The notes under the pieces were generated by a model. The model made no database searches. It was not told the origin of the DNA and worked only from the letters and a program-made list of their open reading frames with translations. Below are positions 52,325 through 62,500 of a stretch of DNA of 64,000 nucleotides, piece after piece (within the stretch, counting starts at the first letter, position 1; each line of letters begins with the position of its first letter). The stretch lies in assembly GCA_027487315.1 (NCBI GenBank), contig JAIYDW010000244.1, positions 1 through 64,000 on the forward strand, given 5' to 3'. The translations under genes were made by a program, and so were the position numbers. The stretch is from Verrucomicrobiaceae bacterium. GTDB lineage: Bacteria > Verrucomicrobiota > Verrucomicrobiia > Verrucomicrobiales > Verrucomicrobiaceae.

Positions 52325-52359
52325 AATCCGCAATCCGCCCTCCGAAATCCGCAATCCCC
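52325..52359 (+). repeat. Five 7-base repeats ending at the tyrA start codon
   Basis: AATCCGC twice, CCTCCGA, AATCCGC and AATCCCC in exact register. The last unit touches the ATG at 52360, leaving no room for an SD. Confidence 0.88.
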
Positions 52360-53238
52360 ATGCCCTCCCCCGAACCCCACCTCGCCATCCTCGGCCCCGG
52401 CCTCCTCGGCGGCTCGCTCGCCCTCGCCGCCAAACAACGCGGCGCCGCCAACCGCGTCTCCCTCTGGGCCCGCCGCCAGCCATCCATCGACCACATCCTC
52501 CAAAATCACCTCGCCGACTCCGCCTCCACCGACCTCGCCGAAGCCACCTCGGGTGCCACCCTCATCGTCCTCGCCACCCCGGTCGAAATCATGCCCGCCC
52601 TCGCCGCCCAACTTGCCAGCCTCCCCCTCTCAGCCGGCACCCTCATCACCGATGTCGGCAGCGTCAAAGGCAGCGTCGTCCGCCAACTCGAACCCCTCTT
52701 CGCCAACTCCCCCGCCACCTTCCTCGGCAGCCACCCCATGGCCGGCTCCGAAAAAACCGGCATCGACGCCGCCCGCGCCGATCTCTTCCACAGCCAAAAC
52801 GCCGCCTGCATCCTCACCCCCACCGACACCACCTCCCCCATCGACCTCGACCGCCTCATCGCCTTCTGGCAAACCATCGGCTGCCGCGTCCTCCCCCCCA
52901 TGTCCCCCGAACGCCACGACCAGGAAGTCGCCCGCGTCTCGCATCTCCCCCAGCTCATGGCCTGCGTCACCACCCTCGCAGCCCTCCAATCAGACCCCTC
53001 CGTCCTCCGCTGCTCCGGCAACGGCTTCCGTGACACCACCCGCATCGCCTCCGGCGACCCCGCCCTCTGGACCGGCATCATCACCCAAAATCACTCCGCC
53101 ATCCTCCCCGCCGTGCGCGACGCCCACCGCCACCTCGGAGAGCTGCTTGAAATCCTCGAAACCCTCGACGAAGTCAAACTCCAACACTTCCTCACCTCCG
53201 CCCAAACCCTCCGCAACCTCCTCCCCCCAAAACCCTAG
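52360..53238 (+). CDS. tyrA: Prephenate dehydrogenase
   Basis: 292 residues. NAD-binding ILGPGLLGGSLALAAKQRG starts at residue 9. LIVLATPVEIMPAL and LITDVGSVKGSVVRQLE follow. The substrate-binding block is FLGSHPMAGSEKTGIDAARADLF, then VARVSHLPQLMACVTTLAAL and GNGFRDTTRIASGDPALWTGII. It oxidises prephenate to 4-hydroxyphenylpyruvate in tyrosine synthesis; arogenate may be accepted instead. No ACT domain is attached, so feedback control through ACT is absent. It heads the tyrA-aroA-cmk-plsC run on the plus strand, with gaps of 56, about 8 and 57 bases. Confidence 0.95.
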   Translation: MPSPEPHLAILGPGLLGGSLALAAKQRGAANRVSLWARRQPSIDHILQNHLADSASTDLAEATSGATLIVLATPVEIMPALAAQLASLPLSAGTLITDVGSVKGSVVRQLEPLFANSPATFLGSHPMAGSEKTGIDAARADLFHSQNAACILTPTDTTSPIDLDRLIAFWQTIGCRVLPPMSPERHDQEVARVSHLPQLMACVTTLAALQSDPSVLRCSGNGFRDTTRIASGDPALWTGIITQNHSAILPAVRDAHRHLGELLEILETLDEVKLQHFLTSAQTLRNLLPPKP

Positions 53239-53254
53239 TCGCACCCGCTCTCCG

Positions 53255-53290
53255 CCCCATCTCCCATCTCCGGCGCACCCGCGCCCTCCC
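53255..53290 (+). repeat. CCCATCT repeat plus CGGCGCACCCGCGCCC upstream of aroA
   Basis: Two CCCATCT units lead into CGGCGCACCCGCGCCC, then CTCCCACCC and the aroA ATG at 53295. Bases 53262-53285 equal 30453-30476 exactly, and the block at 19907-19949 is a variant. Confidence 0.8.
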
Positions 53291-53294
53291 ACCC

Positions 53295-54593
53295 ATGCCC
53301 ACCCTCACCGTCAAACGCCTCCAAACCATCCCCGCCGAACTCACCGTCCCAGGGGACAAAAGCATCTCCCATCGCTCCGCCATGTTCGCCGGCCTCGCCG
53401 ACGGCACCACCGTCATCGACGGCTTCCTCCCCAGCGAAGACTGCCTCTGCACCGTCCACGCCATGGCCGCCCTCGGAGCCACCGTCACCCCCATCCATGA
53501 GGAACCCGGCGTCGGCCTCGTCAAAATGGCCATCACAGGCACCGCCGGCCACCTCACCGCCCCCGCCTCACCTGTCGACTGCGGCAACTCCGGCACCACC
53601 ATGCGCCTCCTCTCCGGCATCCTCGCCGGACAACCATTCACAACCACCCTCTTCGGCGACGCCTCCCTCTCCAAGCGCCCCATGAAACGAATCGCCGATC
53701 CCCTCGGCCTCATGGGCATCACCATCACCGGTCAGGGCGAAAAAATCTGCGCCCCCATCACCATCCACGGCGGCCCCGTCCAACCCATCGACTACACCCT
53801 CCCCGTCGCCAGCGCCCAGGTCAAAAGCGCCGTCCTCCTCGCCGGCCTCTTCGCCCCCGGCACCACCTCCGTCATCGAACCCGTCGCCACCCGCAATCAC
53901 ACCGAGCGCATCATGGCCCACTTCGGCATCGACTGCCAACGCGAAGGCACCCGCATCTCCGTCCAAGGCGGCCAGATCCCCAAAGCCACCGACATCCTCG
54001 TCCCTGGCGACATCTCCTCCGCCGCCTTCTGGCTCGTCGCCATCGCCTCCCAACCCGCCGCCTCCCTCCGACTCAACAACGTCGGCCTCAACCCCACCCG
54101 CACCGGCATCCTCACCGTCCTCGAACGCATGGGCGCCCGCATCACCCTCAGCGACGTCCGCGAACACGGCGAACCCTGCGGCACCGTCACCATCGCTGGC
54201 ACCACCCTCCAGGGCACCACCATCGGCGGATCCGAAATCCCCAACGTCATCGACGAACTCCCCATCCTCGCCGTCGCCGCCGCCCTCGCTCAAGGCAAAA
54301 CCCTCATCAAAGACGCCGCCGAACTCCGCGTCAAAGAAACCGACCGCATCGCCGCCGTCGCCGCCAACCTCCGCCTCATGGGCGTCACCGTCACCGAATT
54401 CGACGACGGCATGGAAATCACCGGCGGCGCCAAACTCCACGGTGCCACCATCCCCACCTTTCACGACCACCGCATCGCCATGGCCTTCGCCATCGCCGGC
54501 CTCTTCGCCGACGGCGAAACCCTCATCGAAGGCGCCGAATGCATTCGCACCTCCTACCCCAATTTCGAGCAGCACCTCGCTCAATTTCAGTGA
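53295..54593 (+). CDS. aroA: 3-phosphoshikimate 1-carboxyvinyltransferase (EPSP synthase)
   Basis: 432 residues. It has the PEP- and shikimate-binding blocks LTVPGDKSISHRSAMFAGLADG, VDCGNSGTTMRLLSGILAG, GDASLSKRPMKRIADPL, YTLPVASAQVKSAVLLAGLFA, RNHTERIMAHFG, and VIDELPILAVAAALAQG. Also present are RVKETDRIAAVAANL and DHRIAMAFAIAGLFA. The NSGTTMR and KETDR motifs are intact. The enzyme joins phosphoenolpyruvate to shikimate 3-phosphate in the aromatic pathway. LSKRPM and NSGTTMR are as in the class found in many Gram-positive and deep-branching bacteria. The stop overlaps or nearly touches the cmk start. Confidence 0.97.
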   Translation: MPTLTVKRLQTIPAELTVPGDKSISHRSAMFAGLADGTTVIDGFLPSEDCLCTVHAMAALGATVTPIHEEPGVGLVKMAITGTAGHLTAPASPVDCGNSGTTMRLLSGILAGQPFTTTLFGDASLSKRPMKRIADPLGLMGITITGQGEKICAPITIHGGPVQPIDYTLPVASAQVKSAVLLAGLFAPGTTSVIEPVATRNHTERIMAHFGIDCQREGTRISVQGGQIPKATDILVPGDISSAAFWLVAIASQPAASLRLNNVGLNPTRTGILTVLERMGARITLSDVREHGEPCGTVTIAGTTLQGTTIGGSEIPNVIDELPILAVAAALAQGKTLIKDAAELRVKETDRIAAVAANLRLMGVTVTEFDDGMEITGGAKLHGATIPTFHDHRIAMAFAIAGLFADGETLIEGAECIRTSYPNFEQHLAQFQ

Positions 54594-54601
54594 TCGCACC
54601 C

Positions 54602-55261
54602 GTGAACACCTCCTCTCCAGTCATCACCATCGACGGCCCCGCCGCCTCCGGCAAAAGCAGCGTCGCCCGCCTCGTCGCCGAACGTCTCCACTACACCTAC
54701 GTCAACACCGGCAACATGTACCGCGCCATGACCTGGGCGGTCCTCGACGCCGGCATCGACCCCGCATCAGACCCCGCCTCCGTCGCCACCTTCAGCGCCA
54801 GCGCCCCCATCGACTGCACCGTCATCGATGGCCAAACCACCATCACCATCGCAGGCCACCTCCTCACCGCCGAAGAACTCAATAGCGACCCCGTCAACCG
54901 CGCCGTCTCCCACGTCGCCGCCGTCCTCGAAGTCCGCAACGCCCTCGTCGCCGCCCAGCGCGCCCTCCAATCCATCGGCCCCCTCGTCATGGAAGGCCGC
55001 GACATCGGCTCCGTCGTCTTCCCCGAAAGCCCCTTCAAATACTACATCGACGCCTCCGAAGAAGTCCGCTCCGCCCGCCGCCGCGCCCAGGGCCACGCCG
55101 ACCAAGTCGCCGAACGCGACCGCATCGACTCCACCCGCAAAGCCTCCCCCCTCGTCATCCCAACCGGCGCCACCGTCATCGACAACTCCCACCTCACCCT
55201 CGACCAAGCCGTCGAAGCCGTCCTCACCTCCCTAAAATCCCAAGGCCTCCCCACCCCCTAA
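54602..55261 (+). CDS. cmk: Cytidylate kinase
   Basis: About 219 residues from a GTG at 54602 (MNTSSPVITIDGPAASGKSS); a GTG at 54590 that overlaps the aroA stop is also possible. The P-loop is GPAASGKSSVARLVA, followed by YVNTGNMYRAMTW, the Cmk-specific VNRAVSHVAAVLEVRNALVAAQRAL, MEGRDIGSVVFPE, KYYIDASEEVRSARR and RDRIDSTRKASPLVI. The enzyme phosphorylates CMP and dCMP. The length is normal. Spacing of about 8 bases from aroA indicates translational coupling. plsC follows, the order aroA-cmk-plsC being found in several phyla. Confidence 0.95.
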   Translation: MNTSSPVITIDGPAASGKSSVARLVAERLHYTYVNTGNMYRAMTWAVLDAGIDPASDPASVATFSASAPIDCTVIDGQTTITIAGHLLTAEELNSDPVNRAVSHVAAVLEVRNALVAAQRALQSIGPLVMEGRDIGSVVFPESPFKYYIDASEEVRSARRRAQGHADQVAERDRIDSTRKASPLVIPTGATVIDNSHLTLDQAVEAVLTSLKSQGLPTP

Positions 55262-55283
55262 CACTCCCCCCTTCCTGCAGACC

Positions 55284-55318
55284 AATCCGCAATCCCCATT
55301 CCGCATTCCGCAATCGAG
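55284..55318 (+). repeat. Five 7-base repeats abutting the plsC start codon
   Basis: AATCCGC, AATCCCC, ATTCCGC twice and AATCGAG, in exact register, end at the base before the ATG at 55319. Confidence 0.88.
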
Positions 55319-55939
55319 ATGAACCTCAGCTACGCCATCGGCCACCGAATCTTCCGCGAGACCGCCCATGGCTTGTTCGACTTCCGCATCATCAACCAAG
55401 CCGGCCTCCACTTCAAAGGCCCCGCCCTCATCTGCAGCAACCACGTCTCCTTCCTCGACCCCCCCTTCATCGGCCAGGCCTTCGACGAAGCCATCCACTT
55501 CTTCGCCCGCAAATCCCTCTTCAGCAATCCCCTCGTCGGAGCCATCCTCCGCAGCTGGCAGTCCATCCCCATCGACCGCGACAAACCGGATCCCTCCAGC
55601 CTCAAGACCACCATCCGTCTCCTCAAATCGGGCGGTCGCGTCCTCATGTTTCCCGAAGGCACCCGCTCCTACGACGGCAACCTCCTCCCTGCCGAGCCCG
55701 GCGTCGGCCTCTTCATCGCCAAAGCCGCCGCACCCGTTCTCCCCGTCCGCATCCATGGCACCTACGAAGCCCTCGCCCGCGGCGCCAAATGCCTCCACCC
55801 CGCCACCATCACCCTCGTCGTCGGCGACCTCTACAAACCCGACCTCACCCCCCTCTCCCACCTCCCCCCCAAAGACCTCTACAAGCACCTCGCCGACGAA
55901 GTCATGACCCGCATCGCCGCCCTCCCGCTTCCCCGTTGA
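55319..55939 (+). CDS. plsC: 1-acyl-sn-glycerol-3-phosphate acyltransferase
   Basis: 206 residues with the four glycerolipid acyltransferase blocks. Block I is CSNHVSFLDPPFIG (about 40-53, H-x-x-x-x-D), with FFARKSLFSNPLVG after it. Next come QSIPIDRDKPD (block II), VLMFPEGTRSYDG (block III, F-P-E-G-T-R-S) and APVLPVRIHGTYEAL (block IV). It acylates lysophosphatidic acid to phosphatidic acid at the inner membrane. It is short, as in the bacterial stand-alone form. It ends inside the minus-strand PEP-CTERM gene, with a 61-base tail-to-tail overlap. Confidence 0.95.
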   Translation: MNLSYAIGHRIFRETAHGLFDFRIINQAGLHFKGPALICSNHVSFLDPPFIGQAFDEAIHFFARKSLFSNPLVGAILRSWQSIPIDRDKPDPSSLKTTIRLLKSGGRVLMFPEGTRSYDGNLLPAEPGVGLFIAKAAAPVLPVRIHGTYEALARGAKCLHPATITLVVGDLYKPDLTPLSHLPPKDLYKHLADEVMTRIAALPLPR

Positions 55940-56553
55940 GTTCGGCCCACACCCTCCGCATCCGGCCGTCTACGCCGATTTCCGGCGGCGACAAGACCCA
56001 GAAGCAGCAGCAGCGCCCGCGAAGGCTCAGGTATGGCGATCGGAGCTCCCGTGTTCTCATACGCCCAGTCAAAAATCATGCCTCCAGACGTGTTGTTTGT
56101 GAACGACACACGCATCCATCCATAATACGGTCCCTCGCTCGCGTCCGTAAAAAAGCGAAACCCCAGATACCCCTCCTCCCCGGCCTCAAATTGATCAGGA
56201 CCCACACCGATGTGGGCGAAGGGATCACCCGAGCCACCAAATCCCGAAGCAAAATCCATCAAGCCGCTGATGCTGTCCCCCCAGTCCACACGATGCAGAG
56301 GCGCGTCGTTGGCAGTGCCAATCCTCGCCGGCTGAAATGAAGAGCTGTTCGCCACCCCTGCCCCCCCAAAAAACGGATTGATGTCCCAACCCGCCATCGG
56401 AGACGTGCCCGTGGAGCCGTCGTCAATGTTCAGGTAGACACCATCAAATCCCGTCGGAATGGCAATGTTTCGAATCCCGCTGTAAATCACCGCCGCGTCA
56501 GCGGAGCAAGCAAACAGCAAGGGGCAGATGGCTATGATGAGAAGTTGCTTCAT
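55879..56553 (-). CDS. PEP-CTERM sorting-signal protein
   Basis: About 224 residues from the ATG at 56553. The signal peptide is MKQLLIIAICPLLFACSADA. The extracellular part has GFDGVYLNIDDGSTG, FFGGAGVANSSSFQPARIG, GYLGFRFFTDASEGPYYGWMRVSFTNNTSGGMIFDWAYENTG (a lectin-like beta-sandwich). Near the end stands the sorting signal IPEPSRALLLLLGLVAAGNRRRRPD: PEP motif, hydrophobic helix, Arg cluster. Exosortase-family enzymes recognise this signal; none is in the window. Unusually, about 27 further residues follow the Arg cluster, where such proteins normally stop. These are encoded by the region overlapping plsC. Confidence 0.9.
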   Translation of the reverse strand: MKQLLIIAICPLLFACSADAAVIYSGIRNIAIPTGFDGVYLNIDDGSTGTSPMAGWDINPFFGGAGVANSSSFQPARIGTANDAPLHRVDWGDSISGLMDFASGFGGSGDPFAHIGVGPDQFEAGEEGYLGFRFFTDASEGPYYGWMRVSFTNNTSGGMIFDWAYENTGAPIAIPEPSRALLLLLGLVAAGNRRRRPDAEGVGRTQRGSGRAAMRVMTSSARCL

Positions 56554-56564
56554 AAGTCTGGAGA

Positions 56565-59500
56565 TCAATTGGGAGTGACTGTGACACGAAAGAAGCGGGC
56601 CTTCTGGCCATTCACGAAGAAGGGATACTTCACAGCGACGACCTGATAGGTGCCGTCGTCGGCGATCACCGTTGGAACCACGACGCTCGACTGCCAGGTG
56701 CTCAAATCGGCGCTGAACTGAACGGTGTAGGTGAGGCCCGCCGTGGATTGATCTTTGCGACGACAGAAGGCAGCTCGAAAATCGACGCCGGTTGGAGTGT
56801 TCGTTATCGTCACAACTGGACTTCCTCTTTTGACGATGGAGTTCCCGCTCACTTCCAGTGTGCCGGTGTCGTTGACGCTAGGATTGGTGCCGAATGCGAA
56901 CTCGACAAAGTTGCTAATTCCATCACCGTCGCCGTCCGAAGTGGAATCCGCAGCGATGTTGCGATTGAGTCCGTTGGCGAGCTCAAATTCATCCGTGAGG
57001 CCGTCGCCGTCCGTGTCTGCCGCACCTTGTTTGACGATGGTGTAGTTGTCTGGAGCGCTGCCGTTGGATTGGATGAAGGTGGCGACGAGGGTGTTACCGT
57101 TGATGTCGAGATTCACCGTGCCGACCTGGTTGTAGCTGATGTACATGGCACTGTGATTGATCGCGCCCGCATCGGCTAGTCCGGACATGCCAGCTGTGTT
57201 ATACACGGCTCCAAAGTGGTCACGCGGACCGGTCAGCGGCTTCATGTAGGCTCCGTTTGGCGCGATGACGGTGCCTGCGACGGTCGCGGTGGCGGTGAAG
57301 CCGTTGGCGGCATTGCGGATGACGCCACTGGCGCTGGTGGTGAAGCCTGTGGTGCTGCCGTTGCCAGCGTTTTTCTTCATGGCAGCGGTGATGGTGCCGG
57401 TGGTGCCGTAGTTGCCGTCGAGGAGCACGCTTCGCTCGTAGTTGTGGCTGTGACCGCAGAGCACGAGATCGACACCGCCGGTTTCGAGGATGGGATTGAA
57501 GTTGGTCCGCATCTGCACCATCGCGGCCTCCGTATCGGAATCATGGCTGCCTTTGGAATAAGGTGGATGATGGAAGAAGGCAATGATCCAGGTCCGCGTG
57601 GTGCTGGCGAGGTCTTGGCGCAGCCAAGTGGCCATCGGCCCGTCTTCATTCACTCCGGTCGTGGCGGGATTGTCCACGGTCCGGGTGGAGGAGTTCGAGT
57701 CGAGGCAGATGAAGTGAATGTTGCCGTAATCAAAGCTGTAGTAGTGCTCCGTGCCGCTGGCGACGCCGCCTGCTTCACCGGCAGTCGGAAAGGTGAACAT
57801 GTCGAAGTAAGGATAGGAATAGGGGCCACCGCCGCTGGGGGTGGTGTTGTTGGCATCGTGATTGCCTAGCGTGCTCCACTGCGGCATCTTGCGGAAGATG
57901 GTGGGATACATGGCGAAGTAGCCGGTTTGGTATTCCGAGTCCGTGCCGGAATTGTAGGCGTTGTCACCGAGTTGGAGGTTCAGGTCGGGAACGCGGCTGC
58001 CCATCCAGTTGTAGTAGGCGTCACGGCCTGAGGCCTGTGTGGCGCTGCCACGACCGCAATCGCCTACGACCCAGATGCGTGTGTTCGTCGCCGTGCCGGG
58101 CGTGGGAGAGGTCCGGAAGGTGTAATCCGCCGCGGTAGGTGCAGGGATAGTGTAGGCGGCGGTGCGGACGCTGGTGGTGTCTGCGGCTTCAGGCGTGAGT
58201 GCATCGGTAGCCGAGCCGACGCTGTAATAGTAGCGTGTGTGTGGTGTGAGTCCGGTGAGGCGCACGACGTGATTTGTCTGAGCGGTGGCCTCATCCGTGA
58301 ACTGGTCGAGATTGGTGGATGTCGTGCCGTAGCGTACGCGGCCAACGACGGACTGACTGCTGCGCCAGCGGACGACGATGCTGTTGTGGTTCGGCATGTT
58401 CAGATACGGGCCGCGTGCCAGCGTGCCTGAGGGGCCGAGTGTGACGGTGGCGGTGACAGCGGCAGAGGTGGCGGTGGAGCCGAAGTCATCCGTGGCGCGG
58501 GAAGTGAGGGTGTAGGTGCCCGCGGTGGCATTCGCCAAAGTGAACTCATAGGGCGAGGTGAGGTCTTCACCCAGCTTGGTCGCGCCATTGAAGAACTCGA
58601 CCTTCGTGATGGTTCCATCACTGTCTGTCGCACTGGCGACGATGGGGATGCTGTTTCCTGGAAGGAAACTGGCGTTGTTCGCAGGGGAAGTGATCGACAC
58701 CAATGGCAGCGCATTGCCACCGGCGAGGGTGGTGATGAGATCCATGTCAAAGCTGAGGTCAGAGCTGGCGTTGTCACGCTGATGCAGCTCCACCGCGATG
58801 ACGTTGCTACCCGTGACGAGTGCGGATGCAGGCAGCGTGAACGGCAGGTAGGTGGTCTCATCCGTGCCGCTGATGGTGGTGGAGGAATTGGTGAGATAAT
58901 CAATGACTCCAGCAGGCATGTTGCTGCGGGCGACTTCGACGCCGTTGAGATACACGACCGCCCCGTCATCACGCAGCAGGTTGATTGCCAAGGCGAGAAC
59001 CTGACTGGCATCCGTGACGGTGAAGGTCTTGCGGAAGTAGTAGGTGATGAACTTTGTCACGCTGGTCAGCCCATCGGGACCTTCGCGCAGCGTGGTGACA
59101 GGTGCGTCAGCGTAGCCTAGCTCGGCAGGTCCTGAGGCCCAGGTGCTGTCGTCGAAGGCACTGTCTTTCCAGGTGGTGCCCAGATCAGTGCCCTGATCGA
59201 AATACTTCCACGTCGCACCACGCGGGATGGTCGTCACATCGGTGAAAGCGGTGGCGTTGACACTGATGGCGGTTGAAGTGGTGACACCCGCATCGTTGTC
59301 CGTGGCGACCGCCGTGAGAGAGTGAGTGCCGACAGGAACACCGACCCAAGTGAAGGTAAATGGTGCGCTGGTGTCTTCACCGAGCTTGGTGGCCCCGTTG
59401 TAGAACTCGACCTTGCTCACGACGCCGTCCGTATCACTGGCCGTGGCGTTGATGGTAAGGCTGGAGGCTGGGACAAGTGCGTTGTTCAGCGGCGAAGCGA

Positions 59501-62500
59501 TGGCTACAGCGGGAGCGACATTGCCTGGATTCGTCACCGTGACGTTCACAGCGGCGGATGTGGTGGAGGAAGCGTCGTTGTCGGTGGCTCTGGCGGTGAG
59601 CACATAGGCACCTGAAATCATGCCCGACCAAGCGAATTCATACGGCTCGGTGGTGTCTTCACCCAGCTTCGTGGGACCTGCGAAGAACTCGACCTTGGTC
59701 ACGGTGCCATTGGCATCCGCCGCAGTGGCAGCAAGATTGACCGGGCCGGGCAGTGGGACGGAGGCGTTGTTTGCTGGGGCGGTGAGAGCCACAGTCGGCG
59801 CAGGCTGTGGGAGCGTGATGCTCACATTGTCGAGGCCGAAAATTTGGTCGGGGGAGGAGGCCTGCGCATTATCATCCACCCAGCGCAGACGCAGGGTGCC
59901 GCCCACTGTCCAAGGGCTGGCGAGGTTCACGACGGTGGGCGGCACATTGGTCACGCCGACGGTGTTTGGCACATTGATCGTGCCACCACTGACCACCGGA
60001 TTGAGCGTGCTGACGTTCGACCATGTGGCGCCGCTATCCACGGAATAGAAGAGCCAGTAACCGGGCAGATCATTGACATTCGTGGGAGCCGTGAAGCGCT
60101 GGATGTCATAGCTGATGTTGAGGTTTGAGATGGCGGCGGCACTGATATTCGTGAGTTCCACCTGGAAAGCCATCCCACCGAGCGAGGTGGGAGCGCTGCC
60201 GAGCATTCGGTTCGCCGAATCACCAGGAGCGCCAGCGTTGTAGCCGTTGTTGGCATTGGCCGTCGGGGCATTGCTGGCGGTGAGTGAAGCGCTGGAGAGA
60301 GTCATCAGGCCGATGCTACCAGCCGTGCTGGAAGGTCCACCGATAATGCCGGTAGCAGCGGTCCAGAGCGTGTTGCTCGTGCCGGGACCATTCCACACGG
60401 TCCAGGCAGCGGGCGGTGTCGTGCCAGCCGTGCCCATGCTGCTGAAATTCTGGCTGTAGGTGTTCGTGAAGCTTCCGACAGGAGTCACCGTGATTGCCAC
60501 GGCGCTCGATGTTGTTACGCCGCCATCGTTGTCCGTGGCGACTGCGGTGAGAGAGTAGCTGCCTGCGGCGACACTCGTCCAACTGAAGGTGTGAGGCGCT
60601 GTGGTGTCCTCACCCAGTTTCGTCGCGCCATTGAAGAATTCGACCTTTGCGATGGTGCCATCCGTGTCGCTCGCCGTCGCTTCGAGGGCGATGGTTCCGG
60701 CTTCAAAGCTCGCGTTGTTGGCTGGTGAGGTGATTGCCACCGTCGGCAGCATGTTGCTGGCATTGACGACGGTGATATTCACCACGCTCGACAAGGTGGC
60801 AGCCCCGGTATTGTCCACGGCGACAGCGGTGAGAGCATAGGCTCCAGAAGGCGCAGCCCACACAAACTCATAGGGCGCGGTGAGATCCTCACTGAGCTTG
60901 ACTGCACCTTGATAAAACTCCACGCGGGCGATGCTGCCGTCCGTGTCTGCCGCATTGGCAGTGAGATTCACGGTGGCTGGGAGATTGATGGTGGCGTTAC
61001 TGACCGGTGTGGTGATCGACACGGTTGGCGCGACATTGGCCGTGGTGCTGAAGCGGCGTGTGGAGCTGCTGGCGAGGTTGGTCCCGTCATTCGCCGTCGC
61101 ATACCACTCATAGTTGCTGCCGACTTCCAAACCGGTCCAGTTCAGCGAGGCGCTGGTGCCAGCAGCGGCCACATTGGCTGTGCCGAGCGGAATCCAATCC
61201 GTGAGAGAACTCTGCATGTTGTAGGGCAGTGTGAACTGGCTGTCCGCATCCGTTTCAAACGTGCCTGCGGCTGGATTGATCGGATTCGAGACGCGGTAGG
61301 TCTTCGCACTGATTGTGTTCGCGGTGGGGGAGAAGGTGAAGTAGCGCAGCCAGCCATCGCCGCCATTGCTGCGGCCTTGATAGTCCTGCAGCACGCTGTG
61401 TACCGTGCGGCCCTGGAAGGTGTCGCTACGCTGGCCTTCGCCAGCCACATGGCCGCAGAGCATGAGGAAAAAGTTCGGATTGTCCTTCAGGTTGTCATAG
61501 ATGGCCTGCCCCTGCGTGCTGAAGGTCGCGGGATTGCCCGTGTTCACGATCCAGTGACTCGTCACGATGGCGCGGCGATTGGGGAAAGCCTTCATCACCG
61601 CATCCGCCCAGTCCAAAATGACCTGATAGCTCGAAACAGCACGCGCATCATATTCGAGGTGCAGAATGATGAAATCCAGACCGCTGGCGCTGAAGACCTG
61701 GTAGTTGTTGTTATTGTTCGTCAGTGACTCATTGCCGCCCCAGTAGCTGCGGCCCGCGTAACGGCTAGCTCCGAAGAGATTGTTATAAAACACATTCGCG
61801 CCGCCCGCGTTGCCGATGCTCGTCTGATCGTGATTTCCCGGCGCAGCACCCCATGGGATGCCATAGGCACGCAGCGTGGCCACTTGGTTCTCGATCCGCT
61901 TCATCGACTCATCCGCCACCGTCCACTCGGCAGGCACGGCGTCACCATTTTGCACGATGTCTCCCATGTGGCTGACAAACGCGAGGTTCAGCGTATCGCG
62001 ATTATCGACGAGCCACTGAGTCTGCGCATGGAAAGTGGCCGCACGGCCATTGTTGCTCAGATTCTCCGAATAAAACTGCGTGTCGGGAAGCGTGGCGATG
62101 GTGAAATCTGGTCCTGGGACGGCTGGAGTCGTTTTGCGACCATAAAAGGTCACCGTCATCGCATCGCTCTCGTTATCGCTCAAGTTGGCGTTCAGCATCG
62201 TACTGCCGCCGATGCCCGTGGCGGCATTCGCCGGCGTAGAAAGCGTGATCACAGGCGCTTGATTGGAGTTTGGCGTGATGGTGATGCTCACCGCTGCCGA
62301 GGTCGCCACTGCGCCGCCATTGTCCGTGGCCTTCGCGGTGAGTGAAAACGTGCCGGTGTCCGCATTCGTGCGGCTCCAGTCGTATTGATACGGTGCGGTG
62401 GTGTCCTCGCCGATCTTCGTCACGCCGTTGAAGAACTCCACTTTTGCGATGCTGCCATCGCCGTCCGCTGCATCCGCCGTGAAGCTCACCGTGGCCGGAG

